DNA of 50,947 nucleotides from an uncultured Eubacteriales bacterium (GTDB lineage Bacteria > Bacillota > Clostridia > Christensenellales > Aristaeellaceae): assembly GCA_902764915.1 (NCBI GenBank), contig CACWXY010000034.1:1-50947 (forward strand), in the 5' to 3' direction. Below, piece by piece: positions 40,476-48,742 of the stretch. The notes under the pieces are model-generated. The model ran no database searches. It saw only the letters and a list, made by a program, of their open reading frames with translations, and was not told the origin of the DNA. Position numbers and translations under genes: made by a program. Positions within the stretch are counted from its first letter, which is position 1, and each line of letters opens with the position of its first letter.

Positions 40476-43400
40476 GTGGCCGAGCTTGTCCAAGAGAAAG
40501 CAGAACCTATTCAGCAGGAAGCCGAGTCTGTTCAAGAGGAAGCAGAACCTGTACAGGACAAAGTCGGGCCTTTACAGGACGAAACTGAGCCCCTCCAGCA
40601 GGATGCCGAACCCGTCCAAGAGGAAGCAGAACCTGTACAGAGCGAAGCGGAGACTGTTAAGGAAGAAAATGAGTCTATACAGGAAGTAAACGAACCCGTA
40701 CAGGATAAAGTCGGGCCTTTACAGGACGAAGCTGAGCCCTTCCAGAAGGATGCCGAACCCGTTCAAGAGGAAGCAGAACCTGTACAGAGCAACGCGGAGA
40801 CTGTTAAGGAAGAAAATGAGTCTGTACAGGATGTAAACGAACCCATACAGGATGAGGTCGAACCTGCACAGGAGGATGATAAGCCTGTACAGGAAATAAA
40901 CGAGCCTATTCAAGAAGCTGAAATACTGGAAGCTATGCACCTGGAAGCGGAAAAGAAATCCATGGTTTTTGCCAGCGCTCCGCTGTCTGCCGCTGGATTG
41001 CAGACAAATGACGCGGCGCAAATCTCGGAAACGTCCGCTGATATGCAGAAAACAGACGATTCCCAGCTGATGCAGACTTCGCAGGCTGAAACGGAAGCTA
41101 ACCAGCAGGCTGAAGAAAATCACCAGGAAGAAAGCAAAGAAAACTTATTGGTTTCCACTTTTGAGCAAAACTCTGTGATTCTGTCGGCAAATGCAGTTGC
41201 GCAAAGCAAAGTAAAATCTGCCAACGGGGAGGCAACGAACGAGACTACCGCAGAAGCGGAGCCCGTTCCGGTCATTACGGAAGCTATTGCCGCCAAGCAG
41301 GTGCTGGGCAAAAACAAGCAGCAGACCTTCTCCATCACAACCACTGAAGGTGCCAACTATCTGATGCTTTTTGACAGTGCGCAGAGCGATGTGCCTTTGG
41401 CCGTATTTTCTGCCGAGGAATACAGCCAAATGGATGAAAATGGTCAGCTCATTTGGAACATACCCTATGCATTCGCAGAAAACGGAATCCAGCATGTTAC
41501 CTTTGGCGTAGGCAAAGAGGCGGACAGAATTGAGGGTGACCGCAGCGAGGAAATGGTTTTTGCTGTGGACGACACCGAGGTGATCTCTGCGTCGGCCGCC
41601 TTGGATCTCCTGCCTGTCAATACCAATCAGAAATTTACAGTCACCACCTCCGAGGACGCCAAATATCTGATGGTTTACGATAAAGTGGGTAATTTGGTCA
41701 GCCAATACAAGGCCACGGCCAAAAACAGCCAGGTCGTCGATGGACAGCGGGTGTGGAATGTAAGGGTCAGCATCAGTTCGCCTGATCTCAAAAAGCTGTC
41801 TTTCAAGACCGGTATTTCTGAAACGCCCACCGCCAGCAAAGCCATCGTATCCTATAAAACGGACGCCACTGAGGTGCTCTCTGCAACCAAAAAGAGCAAT
41901 GTCATTGATAAGAACGCTGATCAGACTTTTACTGTCACCACCTCCAAGACTGCCCAATACCTTGTGATGTATAACAGCAAAGGTAAAGCAATTGGAACCT
42001 TTGACGCCAAGGGTTACAGCAAGGTCAGCGGGGACACCCGCGTGTGGAGCGTGACCAAGAAGTTTGGCACGCTTGGCGCGGAAAGCGTCTCCTTCCGGGC
42101 AGGAAAGACCAAAAATACAACCGGCTTGAGTCAGGATGTCAACTTTGCGGTGGATAATACTGTCGTCAAGACCGTCGAGGCCAAGAACGCCATTATTCCT
42201 GTCGGCATCAGGCAGACTTTCACTGTAAAGACCACAGCAGACGCGCAATATCTGATGCTTTATGACAAGGAAGGCAAGCTGGTCGAGCGGTTTACTGCCA
42301 GCGATAAAAACAGCACGGTCAAGAATGGGCTGCGTACCTGGAATATCAAGGAGGCCTTCACTACCGCCGGCAGCTCCTCGTTCAGCTTCAGGGCCGGCAT
42401 TACCAAGACTCCTACCAAGAGCAAGCAGTCCGTTACTTTTACACTGGACGGCACCAAGGTGCTCAGCGCATCCGCCAAGTCGAATGTTATCGCAAAGAAC
42501 AAAATGCAAACCCTGACGGTGGAAACGTCCAAAAACGCAAACTATCTGAAGATGTACGACGAGCAAGGAAAACTCATTGCCACCTATGACGCGAAGAAGA
42601 ACAGCGTGGTGGACGGCAAAAAGCGTGTATGGACGGTGAGTCCCCAGTTTAACGACGCGGGCAACCAAACCGTTTCCTTCCGCGCCGGGCAGACGAAGAG
42701 TACCACAACCTATTCAAAGTCCGCTTCCTTCCTTGTGGATGACAGCAAGATATACAGTGCCGATGTCAAGAACGGTGCGCTGTATCTCAACGGCAAGCAG
42801 GATTTTACCGTAACCACCGATACTGACGCCAAATACCTGACAATGTATGACAAGGACGGTACAGCCCTTGGCGTTTATATGGCGGCCGATCACAGCGAAT
42901 TGGTGGATGGCAAGCGCGTATGGCATATTACGCAGCAATTCACAGAAGCGGGCGACGTCAACCTGACCTTTAAGGCCAGCAGAACCAAGAAGGCAGTTAC
43001 GAAGGCTGCCGAGACTTCGTTCGTGGTGGCGCCCATCAAGGCGACGAGTGCTTCTGCCTTTGAAGTATATGAGGATACGCTTTATTCTTATACTGGCGCA
43101 AGTGCCAAGGTTGGCATCCCGGAGAACCTGGGTATCAAGACGATCAGCTACTCTGCCTTCGCCAATAATGATGAGATCAAGATCCTCGTGATCCCCGAGG
43201 GCGTTACCACGCTGTCAGAATGGGCCTTCTATAACTGCGACAACCTGGAGCAGGTGATCCTGCCCTCCACGCTGAAAAGCATACCGGAGTATTTGTTCTA
43301 CAACTGCCCGAAGCTGAAAAAGGTGGTCATCCAGAATGGCACCAAGTCCATTGGTGAGAGTGCTTTTTCTTGGTGTCCGTCGCTTCAATCCATCACCATT

Positions 43401-44519
43401 CCTGAGTCGGTAAAAACCATCGAAAAGCAGGCATTCTATAACGATGAGAAGCTGAAAAAGGTGGTCATCCAGAACGGCACCAAGTCCATTGGCGAGAGTG
43501 CCTTCGCCTGGTGTCCGTCGCTTCAATCCATCACCATTCCCGGGTCGGTAAAAACCATCGAACACCAGGCGTTCTATTACGACAAAAATCTGAAAACTGT
43601 GGTGATGAAAGAGGGTGTGGAGAGGGTCAAAGATGGCGCCTTTGACCTGTGCGCAAAGCTGAGCAGCGTCGATCTGCCGGCTACAGTCAAATACATTGTT
43701 CCCGGCGCTTTTACGCCCATTACCGTGCTGACTGTAGATCAGAATTCCCTTGCGATGAAGTATGCGATCAGCAACGGTCATATGTTCACGTTGCGCGGCA
43801 AACAGCCCAACACTTTCACCGCTAAATCGGTGGACGCAAAGGCCAGCGAGATCGTCAAGAAGATCACCGATAAAAAAATGAGTACCTATGAAAAGGCACT
43901 GGTGCTGCACAATTGGCTGATTGCTAACGCGAACTATGATCACAGCTATACCAACTACTACGAGGACGGCGTGCTGCTCAAGGGCAAAGGTGTGTGCAAC
44001 AGCTACAGCCTGGCCTATGGCCTGCTGCTGTCCAAGGCCGGGATCACCAATGCCTATGAATACGGCAGCGATCATATATGGAACCTGGTCAAATTTGGCA
44101 ATTCCTGGGCACATGTGGACGTGACCTGGGATGATCCCGGCGAGGGAGGCTTTGAGCAAATATACTACTTTGGCGTGACGGATTACGCGCTGCAGGGCGT
44201 GAGCAATCACGAACGTACCAAGCGCGTGTATACCAGCAATAACTATAAGATCAGCTATGCCTATAAGAGCGGTCAGCTCAAGAGTATCATCAACGACTGG
44301 ACCAACAAGATCACGGAACAGATCAAGTCCAAGAAAACCAAGATCGTGGAAACGTTCAATCAGAATGATGACGGTTTGAACGAGCGCATGGCAGTGGAAA
44401 TGGTCCAGGATACGGGAATCATGGTTAATAGCACCAAATATAAGCTAAATGTTTCCTATCAGGACCTGAAAAACGGCCAATACCGGCTTACCATCAAACC
44501 CATGTACTCTTCCAAATAA
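40476..44519 (+). CDS. Main part of giant surface protein: heptads, Ig-like repeats, BspA-type LRRs, transglutaminase
   Basis: 1,347 codons open from a GTG at 40476, which lacks a clear ribosome binding site and is probably not a true start. About residues 1-155 are heptads (EPVQEEA type). About 265-850 hold six repeats of ~90 residues, each with a 'QTFTVTTS..AQYLMLYDKEGK' strand, a W-containing middle and FRAG(I/Q)TK; these look like Ig-like sandwiches. About 870-1090 are BspA-type leucine-rich repeats (AFSWCPSLQSITIPESVKTI). About 1120-1260 form a transglutaminase-like core with Cys1174 (GKGVCNSYSLAYG), His1200 (DHIWNLVKFG) and Asp1215 (HVDVTWDD). No LPxTG or membrane anchor is seen. The signal peptide is in the out-of-frame 5' segment, so this part is not made as a secreted protein unless the duplication is resolved. 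Confidence 0.85.
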   Translation: MAELVQEKAEPIQQEAESVQEEAEPVQDKVGPLQDETEPLQQDAEPVQEEAEPVQSEAETVKEENESIQEVNEPVQDKVGPLQDEAEPFQKDAEPVQEEAEPVQSNAETVKEENESVQDVNEPIQDEVEPAQEDDKPVQEINEPIQEAEILEAMHLEAEKKSMVFASAPLSAAGLQTNDAAQISETSADMQKTDDSQLMQTSQAETEANQQAEENHQEESKENLLVSTFEQNSVILSANAVAQSKVKSANGEATNETTAEAEPVPVITEAIAAKQVLGKNKQQTFSITTTEGANYLMLFDSAQSDVPLAVFSAEEYSQMDENGQLIWNIPYAFAENGIQHVTFGVGKEADRIEGDRSEEMVFAVDDTEVISASAALDLLPVNTNQKFTVTTSEDAKYLMVYDKVGNLVSQYKATAKNSQVVDGQRVWNVRVSISSPDLKKLSFKTGISETPTASKAIVSYKTDATEVLSATKKSNVIDKNADQTFTVTTSKTAQYLVMYNSKGKAIGTFDAKGYSKVSGDTRVWSVTKKFGTLGAESVSFRAGKTKNTTGLSQDVNFAVDNTVVKTVEAKNAIIPVGIRQTFTVKTTADAQYLMLYDKEGKLVERFTASDKNSTVKNGLRTWNIKEAFTTAGSSSFSFRAGITKTPTKSKQSVTFTLDGTKVLSASAKSNVIAKNKMQTLTVETSKNANYLKMYDEQGKLIATYDAKKNSVVDGKKRVWTVSPQFNDAGNQTVSFRAGQTKSTTTYSKSASFLVDDSKIYSADVKNGALYLNGKQDFTVTTDTDAKYLTMYDKDGTALGVYMAADHSELVDGKRVWHITQQFTEAGDVNLTFKASRTKKAVTKAAETSFVVAPIKATSASAFEVYEDTLYSYTGASAKVGIPENLGIKTISYSAFANNDEIKILVIPEGVTTLSEWAFYNCDNLEQVILPSTLKSIPEYLFYNCPKLKKVVIQNGTKSIGESAFSWCPSLQSITIPESVKTIEKQAFYNDEKLKKVVIQNGTKSIGESAFAWCPSLQSITIPGSVKTIEHQAFYYDKNLKTVVMKEGVERVKDGAFDLCAKLSSVDLPATVKYIVPGAFTPITVLTVDQNSLAMKYAISNGHMFTLRGKQPNTFTAKSVDAKASEIVKKITDKKMSTYEKALVLHNWLIANANYDHSYTNYYEDGVLLKGKGVCNSYSLAYGLLLSKAGITNAYEYGSDHIWNLVKFGNSWAHVDVTWDDPGEGGFEQIYYFGVTDYALQGVSNHERTKRVYTSNNYKISYAYKSGQLKSIINDWTNKITEQIKSKKTKIVETFNQNDDGLNERMAVEMVQDTGIMVNSTKYKLNVSYQDLKNGQYRLTIKPMYSSK
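40545..40838 (+). repeat. Two 147-bp direct repeats of seven heptads
   Basis: Units 40545-40691 and 40692-40838 each encode 49 residues (seven heptads beginning EPVQDKVGPLQDE) and differ by only a few residues. Being a multiple of three, a gain or loss here changes length but not frame. Confidence 0.85.
43311..43586 (+). repeat. Two 138-bp direct repeats in the LRR region
   Basis: Units 43311-43448 and 43449-43586 each encode two 23-residue BspA-type LRRs (LKKVVIQNGTKSIGESAF start) and are nearly identical in DNA, indicating recent duplication. Confidence 0.8.
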
Positions 44520-44528
44520 TGAATAAAT

Positions 44529-44561
44529 AACCCGCTTTGAGGCTCGGCTTCAAAGCGGGTT
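44529..44561. terminator. Terminator after the giant gene
   Basis: AACCCGCTTTGA...TCAAAGCGGGTT stem with AT-rich tails on both sides. Confidence 0.75.
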
Positions 44562-44638
44562 GCTATTATTTGCTATTAAGGAAAAGTGGACCGGTTTATA
44601 GACTTTCCGACTCCTCATGTATCTTCAAAGACGAGATC

Positions 44639-44703
44639 AAAATGACACCCGAATGATGATGTGAGCACTGTCAAAGTGCTGCTCATCTTTCGGGTGCCAT
44701 TTT
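44639..44703. repeat. Large imperfect inverted repeat
   Basis: A 65-base element beginning AAAATG and ending CATTTT with arms pairing CACCCGAA/TTCGGGTG, GATGA/TCATC and GAGCACT/AGTGCT around a small loop. It is flanked by A- and T-runs, so it works as a bidirectional terminator for the hydratase gene; its size and symmetry also suit a miniature mobile repeat. Confidence 0.6.
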
Positions 44704-44752
44704 AGAAATGAACAGTGAAATACGGGGTATTATCTTATAGCTGCTCCATTTT

Positions 44753-47020
44753 TCAATGGTTCCGGTAGTAATTGATCAGGCATCCGTCTACCAAGATCTG
44801 GCGCTCCGGACCGGTAAGATCGCCAAAGGACACAGTAAACGGCGTGACACTGCTATCTTCCTTTACAGCATATGCTGTCAGAGATGGTACCCCCTTCAGG
44901 ATTGCGTCCCGAATGCCGGGAATAAAGATATAGTCATCTAGGGCAAAGATATCCGGGTCTTGCACCAGGAAAGGCGTCATGCCCCAGTTGATGCAATTGG
45001 AGCGATAGCGCTTGGTGGCATACTGCCGGGCAAAGTTGGCGGACCCACCCATGACGCGCTGACAGGAAGCAGCCTGTTCGCGGGCGGAGCCGTCACCGGG
45101 CATGTTTGCATAGATGGCAGACCCGATGTCCGTATGTGCGGGATTCACAGAAAGACCGCAGGCGCCCAGGGCTTCATAGACGCGAAGAATGGCATCGGGA
45201 AGGGTACCGGAGGCAGTGCGATCGCGTTCGATCTGACGCATGGCTTTGCTGCGCGGTACATAGTCCGGATCCCGGCGGGAGAGCGCGAACTCGGAAAGGC
45301 GTTCCGGATTGGACCGATAGGAGGAGGTTTCACCGGAGGGGATCAGCTCGTCAGTAGTGGTTACGGGATCCGTGATATAGGAGCAGATCCGGACAAGGAG
45401 ATCGTCGGTCAGGGCTGGCATGGCAGGCCAGTCCTTGATGTTCGGACCAAAGCGCAGTGCGGTTTCCGGCATTGGGTTTCCCCATCCGCAGTAGACGCGT
45501 TTTTCATAGATGCCCTCGTCGTAGTGATACGCAGGATGCGTATAGGAGATATCCAGGTCCGTGGCCGCTGTAAGCCGTCCGCCGTTTCGGGCTGTGGCGG
45601 CAATGGAGAGCGCGTCCATGAGTGCTACTCCGGCCATCTGGCCTTCGCCGGGCTTGGATCCTTCGCGGTTGGGGAAGTTTCTTGTGGTGTGGCGAATGGA
45701 GAACTCCCCGTTGGCAGGACAGTCGCCGGCTCCGAAACATGGCCCGCAGAAGCATTCCCGCATGAGTACGCCGGCAGAGATCAGGTCTGCGGCGCGACCG
45801 TTTCGCACAAGCTCGGCCATGGCGGGCATGGAACCGGGGTAGACGCTGAGGCTGAAGGCACCATTTCCGCAGCTCTGGCCGCGCAGAATATCGGCTGCGT
45901 CGCAGATGCTGTCAAACGTACCGCCGGAACACCCGGCGATCTCGCCCTGATCTACATAGATGCCGCCGTCGTGATACTTGGACACGAGATCCATGCGGGC
46001 ACCTTTGATCTGCGTATTGGCGGCCTCTTCGACTTGGTGCAGGATGTCTTCTGCGTTCTCCTGAAGCTCGTGGATGGTATAGATGTTGGAGGGATGCATG
46101 GGCATGGCAATGGTGGACTCGATGCTGGAGAGGTCCACATAGACGCAACCGTCATAATAGGCGACATCCCCGGGTGCCAGCGGCGCATAATCCGCCTCGC
46201 GTCCGTGGAGCGTGAGATACTGTTTTGTTTTTTCATCCGTGACCCAGATGGAGGACCAGCAGGTGGTTTCCGTGGTCATTACGTCCACGGCGTTGCGGAA
46301 TTCCATGGAAAGCCCGGCAATCCCGGGCCCCACAAACTCCATAACCTTGTTTTTTACATAGCCGTTCTTATATACAGCACCGACAATGGAAAGCGCTACG
46401 TCATGCGGGCCGATACCTGGCTTCGGGGTACCGGTAAGGTAGACCGCGATGACCTGGGGACGCGCAAAATCATAGGTCCGTCCCACCAGCTGTTTGGCCA
46501 GTTCTCCGCCGCCTTCGCCGACGGCCATGGTGCCCAGCGCGCCATAGCGGGTGTGGGAGTCGGAACCCAGGATCATCTTACCGCATCCTGCCATGGTTTC
46601 CCGATTGTAGCTGTGTATGTTGGCCAGGTTCGGGGGCACATAAATGCCGCCGTATTTTTTTGCCGCTGACAGCGCGAACTTGTGATCGTCCTCGTTAATG
46701 GTGCCGCCTACTGCGCACAGGGAATTGTGGCAGTTGGTGAGCACATAGGGCAGAGGAAATGCCTGCATGCCGGAGGCACGGGCAGTCTGTATAATCCCCA
46801 CATAGGTAATATCATGACTGGTCATGGAGTCAAACTTCAGCTGAAGATGTTCTCTGTCTCCGCTCTGGTTGTGTTTCTCCAGTATATGAAAGGCAATGGT
46901 GTTTTCCCGGGCCGACGCAGGATCGGGCTGTTTTCCGGTAAGCGACTGTACTTCTGCAGGGTCTGCGCACAGTGTCTCCCCGTGCACAAGATAGACCGGA
47001 CGATCGTAAAGCTGGATCAT
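44753..47020 (-). CDS. Aconitase-family hydratase (YbhJ-like)
   Basis: A 755-residue cytosolic iron-sulfur hydratase of the aconitase superfamily. Cluster ligands are complete: Cys364 in GCSGGTF, Cys425 and Cys428 in CFCGPCFGAGD. The N-terminal SDSHTRYGALGTMAVGEGG and the C-terminal swivel segment (SNCINWGMTPFL) are recognisable. Overall order and length resemble E. coli YbhJ (753 residues), whose reaction is unknown, rather than AcnA/B or LeuC. AAAGGAG lies ten bases before the ATG. Divergent from the fucosidase gene. The tctCBA carboxylate transporter lies 8 kb away; a shared substrate is possible but unsupported. Confidence 0.88.
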   Translation of the reverse strand: MIQLYDRPVYLVHGETLCADPAEVQSLTGKQPDPASARENTIAFHILEKHNQSGDREHLQLKFDSMTSHDITYVGIIQTARASGMQAFPLPYVLTNCHNSLCAVGGTINEDDHKFALSAAKKYGGIYVPPNLANIHSYNRETMAGCGKMILGSDSHTRYGALGTMAVGEGGGELAKQLVGRTYDFARPQVIAVYLTGTPKPGIGPHDVALSIVGAVYKNGYVKNKVMEFVGPGIAGLSMEFRNAVDVMTTETTCWSSIWVTDEKTKQYLTLHGREADYAPLAPGDVAYYDGCVYVDLSSIESTIAMPMHPSNIYTIHELQENAEDILHQVEEAANTQIKGARMDLVSKYHDGGIYVDQGEIAGCSGGTFDSICDAADILRGQSCGNGAFSLSVYPGSMPAMAELVRNGRAADLISAGVLMRECFCGPCFGAGDCPANGEFSIRHTTRNFPNREGSKPGEGQMAGVALMDALSIAATARNGGRLTAATDLDISYTHPAYHYDEGIYEKRVYCGWGNPMPETALRFGPNIKDWPAMPALTDDLLVRICSYITDPVTTTDELIPSGETSSYRSNPERLSEFALSRRDPDYVPRSKAMRQIERDRTASGTLPDAILRVYEALGACGLSVNPAHTDIGSAIYANMPGDGSAREQAASCQRVMGGSANFARQYATKRYRSNCINWGMTPFLVQDPDIFALDDYIFIPGIRDAILKGVPSLTAYAVKEDSSVTPFTVSFGDLTGPERQILVDGCLINYYRNH

Positions 47021-47203
47021 GGATGCATTACTCCTTTATCCTATGGCACGCCCTGAACAGAGCGGCGATACGGGCAGTATAGCAGGCAGAAAAAACGATG
47101 AAAAGGCAGGAAACGGGCGGATTTGGAAAAAATGCCTCTTTTGTACAATCGGCGATCGTGATAGGATGAGCAAAGCCCGGAAAGAAAAAGGGAGGGACAC
47201 CGC

Positions 47204-48685
47204 ATGCTGGACAAGAAAGCCTATCTTCAGACCATCGATGACGTGATTGCTGCCGGTCGCTATAAGGATACCTGGGAAAGCCTGGAAACGCACAGGATTC
47301 CCGACTGGTATGAAAAGGCGAGACTCGGCATTTTTCTGCACTGGGGCCCGTTCTCCGTACCGGCCTTCCATGACTGGTATGCGCGGAACATGTATATAGA
47401 GGGGGATGCCGCGTTTGCGCATCACCGGGCAACCTATGGCAGTCAGAAGGACTTCGGGTATAAGGACTTTATTCCGCAGTTTACCATGGAGAAGTTCGAT
47501 CCAGCCCTGTGGGCACACCTGTTTAAGCTGGCCGGTGCGGATTATGTGGTGCCGGTCGCGGAACACCACGACGGGTTTGCGAACTATAAGACAGAGGTCA
47601 GCCCCTGGAATGCGGTGGACAAGGGACCGCACCGGGATATCCTGGGCGATCTTCTCGAAGCGGGGGATGGAGAAGGCCTGATCCGCGGAGCCAGCTCGCA
47701 CCGGGCGGAACACTGGTTCTTCTTTTCCCATGGCCGTAAGTTTGACAGTGATGTGCATGATCCGCTGACGCCCCAGGACCTCTACTGGCCGGCCATGCCG
47801 GAGCCTGAGAACCATCATGACCTGTTCGCCAGGCCCTATCCGTCCCAGGAATACCTGGAGGACTGGCTGGTGCGCTGCTGTGAGCTCATTGACCGGTATC
47901 ATCCGCAGGTGTTCTATTTCGACTGGTGGATCCAGCACGATGCGTTCCGGCCGTACCTGAAAAAGTTCACTGCCTATTACTATAACCGGATGGAAGACCG
48001 CGGCGGGTGCGTGATCCATTATAAGCATGATGCATATCCCTTTGGCGTGGCAGTGCCGGATATTGAGCGCGGACAGTTCTCGGAGGCCAAGCCTTTCCTC
48101 TGGCAGTCGGATACCTCTGTCATGCGCAACAGCTGGTGCAGCGCGGAAAACCTTCCGAACCGGGCGTATAAGGAACCCATTGAGGTCCTGTGGGACCTGA
48201 TTGATGTGGTCAGCAAGAACGGGCGTCTGCTGATCAATTTTGGACCGGCCAGAGACGGAACGCTTAATGCCCAGGACCTGCACATTCTGTCTGTCATGCA
48301 TGACTGGATGAAGGACAATGGCGAGGCAATCCATGGGACGCACCTGTGGCGGATCCAGCAGGAAGGCCCGACCAAGGTGGCGGAGGGACAGTTCGCGGAC
48401 AGTGTCAGCCGCAACTTTACCAGTGAGGATATCCGGTTCATGTGCCGGGGTGAGATGGTATATGCCATGCTCATGCGCTGTCCGGAGGACGGGAAGGCGC
48501 GGATCCGCTCGCTTCGGGAAGCAGATGCCAGTAAGCTGCCCCTGTTCCACGGGATTATCGAGGATGTGGAGATTCTGGGACATGGAAAACCGCTGTCCTG
48601 GACACGGGACGAGGAAGGTCTGCATGTGGACCTGGGCGCCTTCCGCACGGATCTGCCGGTGACGATCCGTGTGAGGACACGCTGA
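47204..48685 (+). CDS. GH29 alpha-L-fucosidase
   Basis: A 493-residue glycosidase without signal peptide. GH29 hallmarks are present: RLGIFLHWGPFSVPAF at about 45-60, VAEHHDGFANYKT, and the nucleophile strand VFYFDWWIQH with Asp240. The C-terminal 80 residues form the usual beta-sandwich. A GGGAGGG site lies upstream of the ATG. Seven bases plus a short leader separate it from the GH106-like gene, with which it is probably cotranscribed. It would release fucose from short oligosaccharides inside the cell. Confidence 0.92.
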   Translation: MLDKKAYLQTIDDVIAAGRYKDTWESLETHRIPDWYEKARLGIFLHWGPFSVPAFHDWYARNMYIEGDAAFAHHRATYGSQKDFGYKDFIPQFTMEKFDPALWAHLFKLAGADYVVPVAEHHDGFANYKTEVSPWNAVDKGPHRDILGDLLEAGDGEGLIRGASSHRAEHWFFFSHGRKFDSDVHDPLTPQDLYWPAMPEPENHHDLFARPYPSQEYLEDWLVRCCELIDRYHPQVFYFDWWIQHDAFRPYLKKFTAYYYNRMEDRGGCVIHYKHDAYPFGVAVPDIERGQFSEAKPFLWQSDTSVMRNSWCSAENLPNRAYKEPIEVLWDLIDVVSKNGRLLINFGPARDGTLNAQDLHILSVMHDWMKDNGEAIHGTHLWRIQQEGPTKVAEGQFADSVSRNFTSEDIRFMCRGEMVYAMLMRCPEDGKARIRSLREADASKLPLFHGIIEDVEILGHGKPLSWTRDEEGLHVDLGAFRTDLPVTIRVRTR

Positions 48686-48742
48686 TCCCGGATGCCTGGT
48701 AGACCGGGAGAAGCGCACGCAAGAGTGCATGAGGAGGACGGT

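Noticed and set aside
40150..40930. Regularly spaced short repeats resembling a CRISPR array
   Set aside because: The period is 21 bases, in frame, and encodes protein heptads; no spacers of unique sequence and no cas genes.
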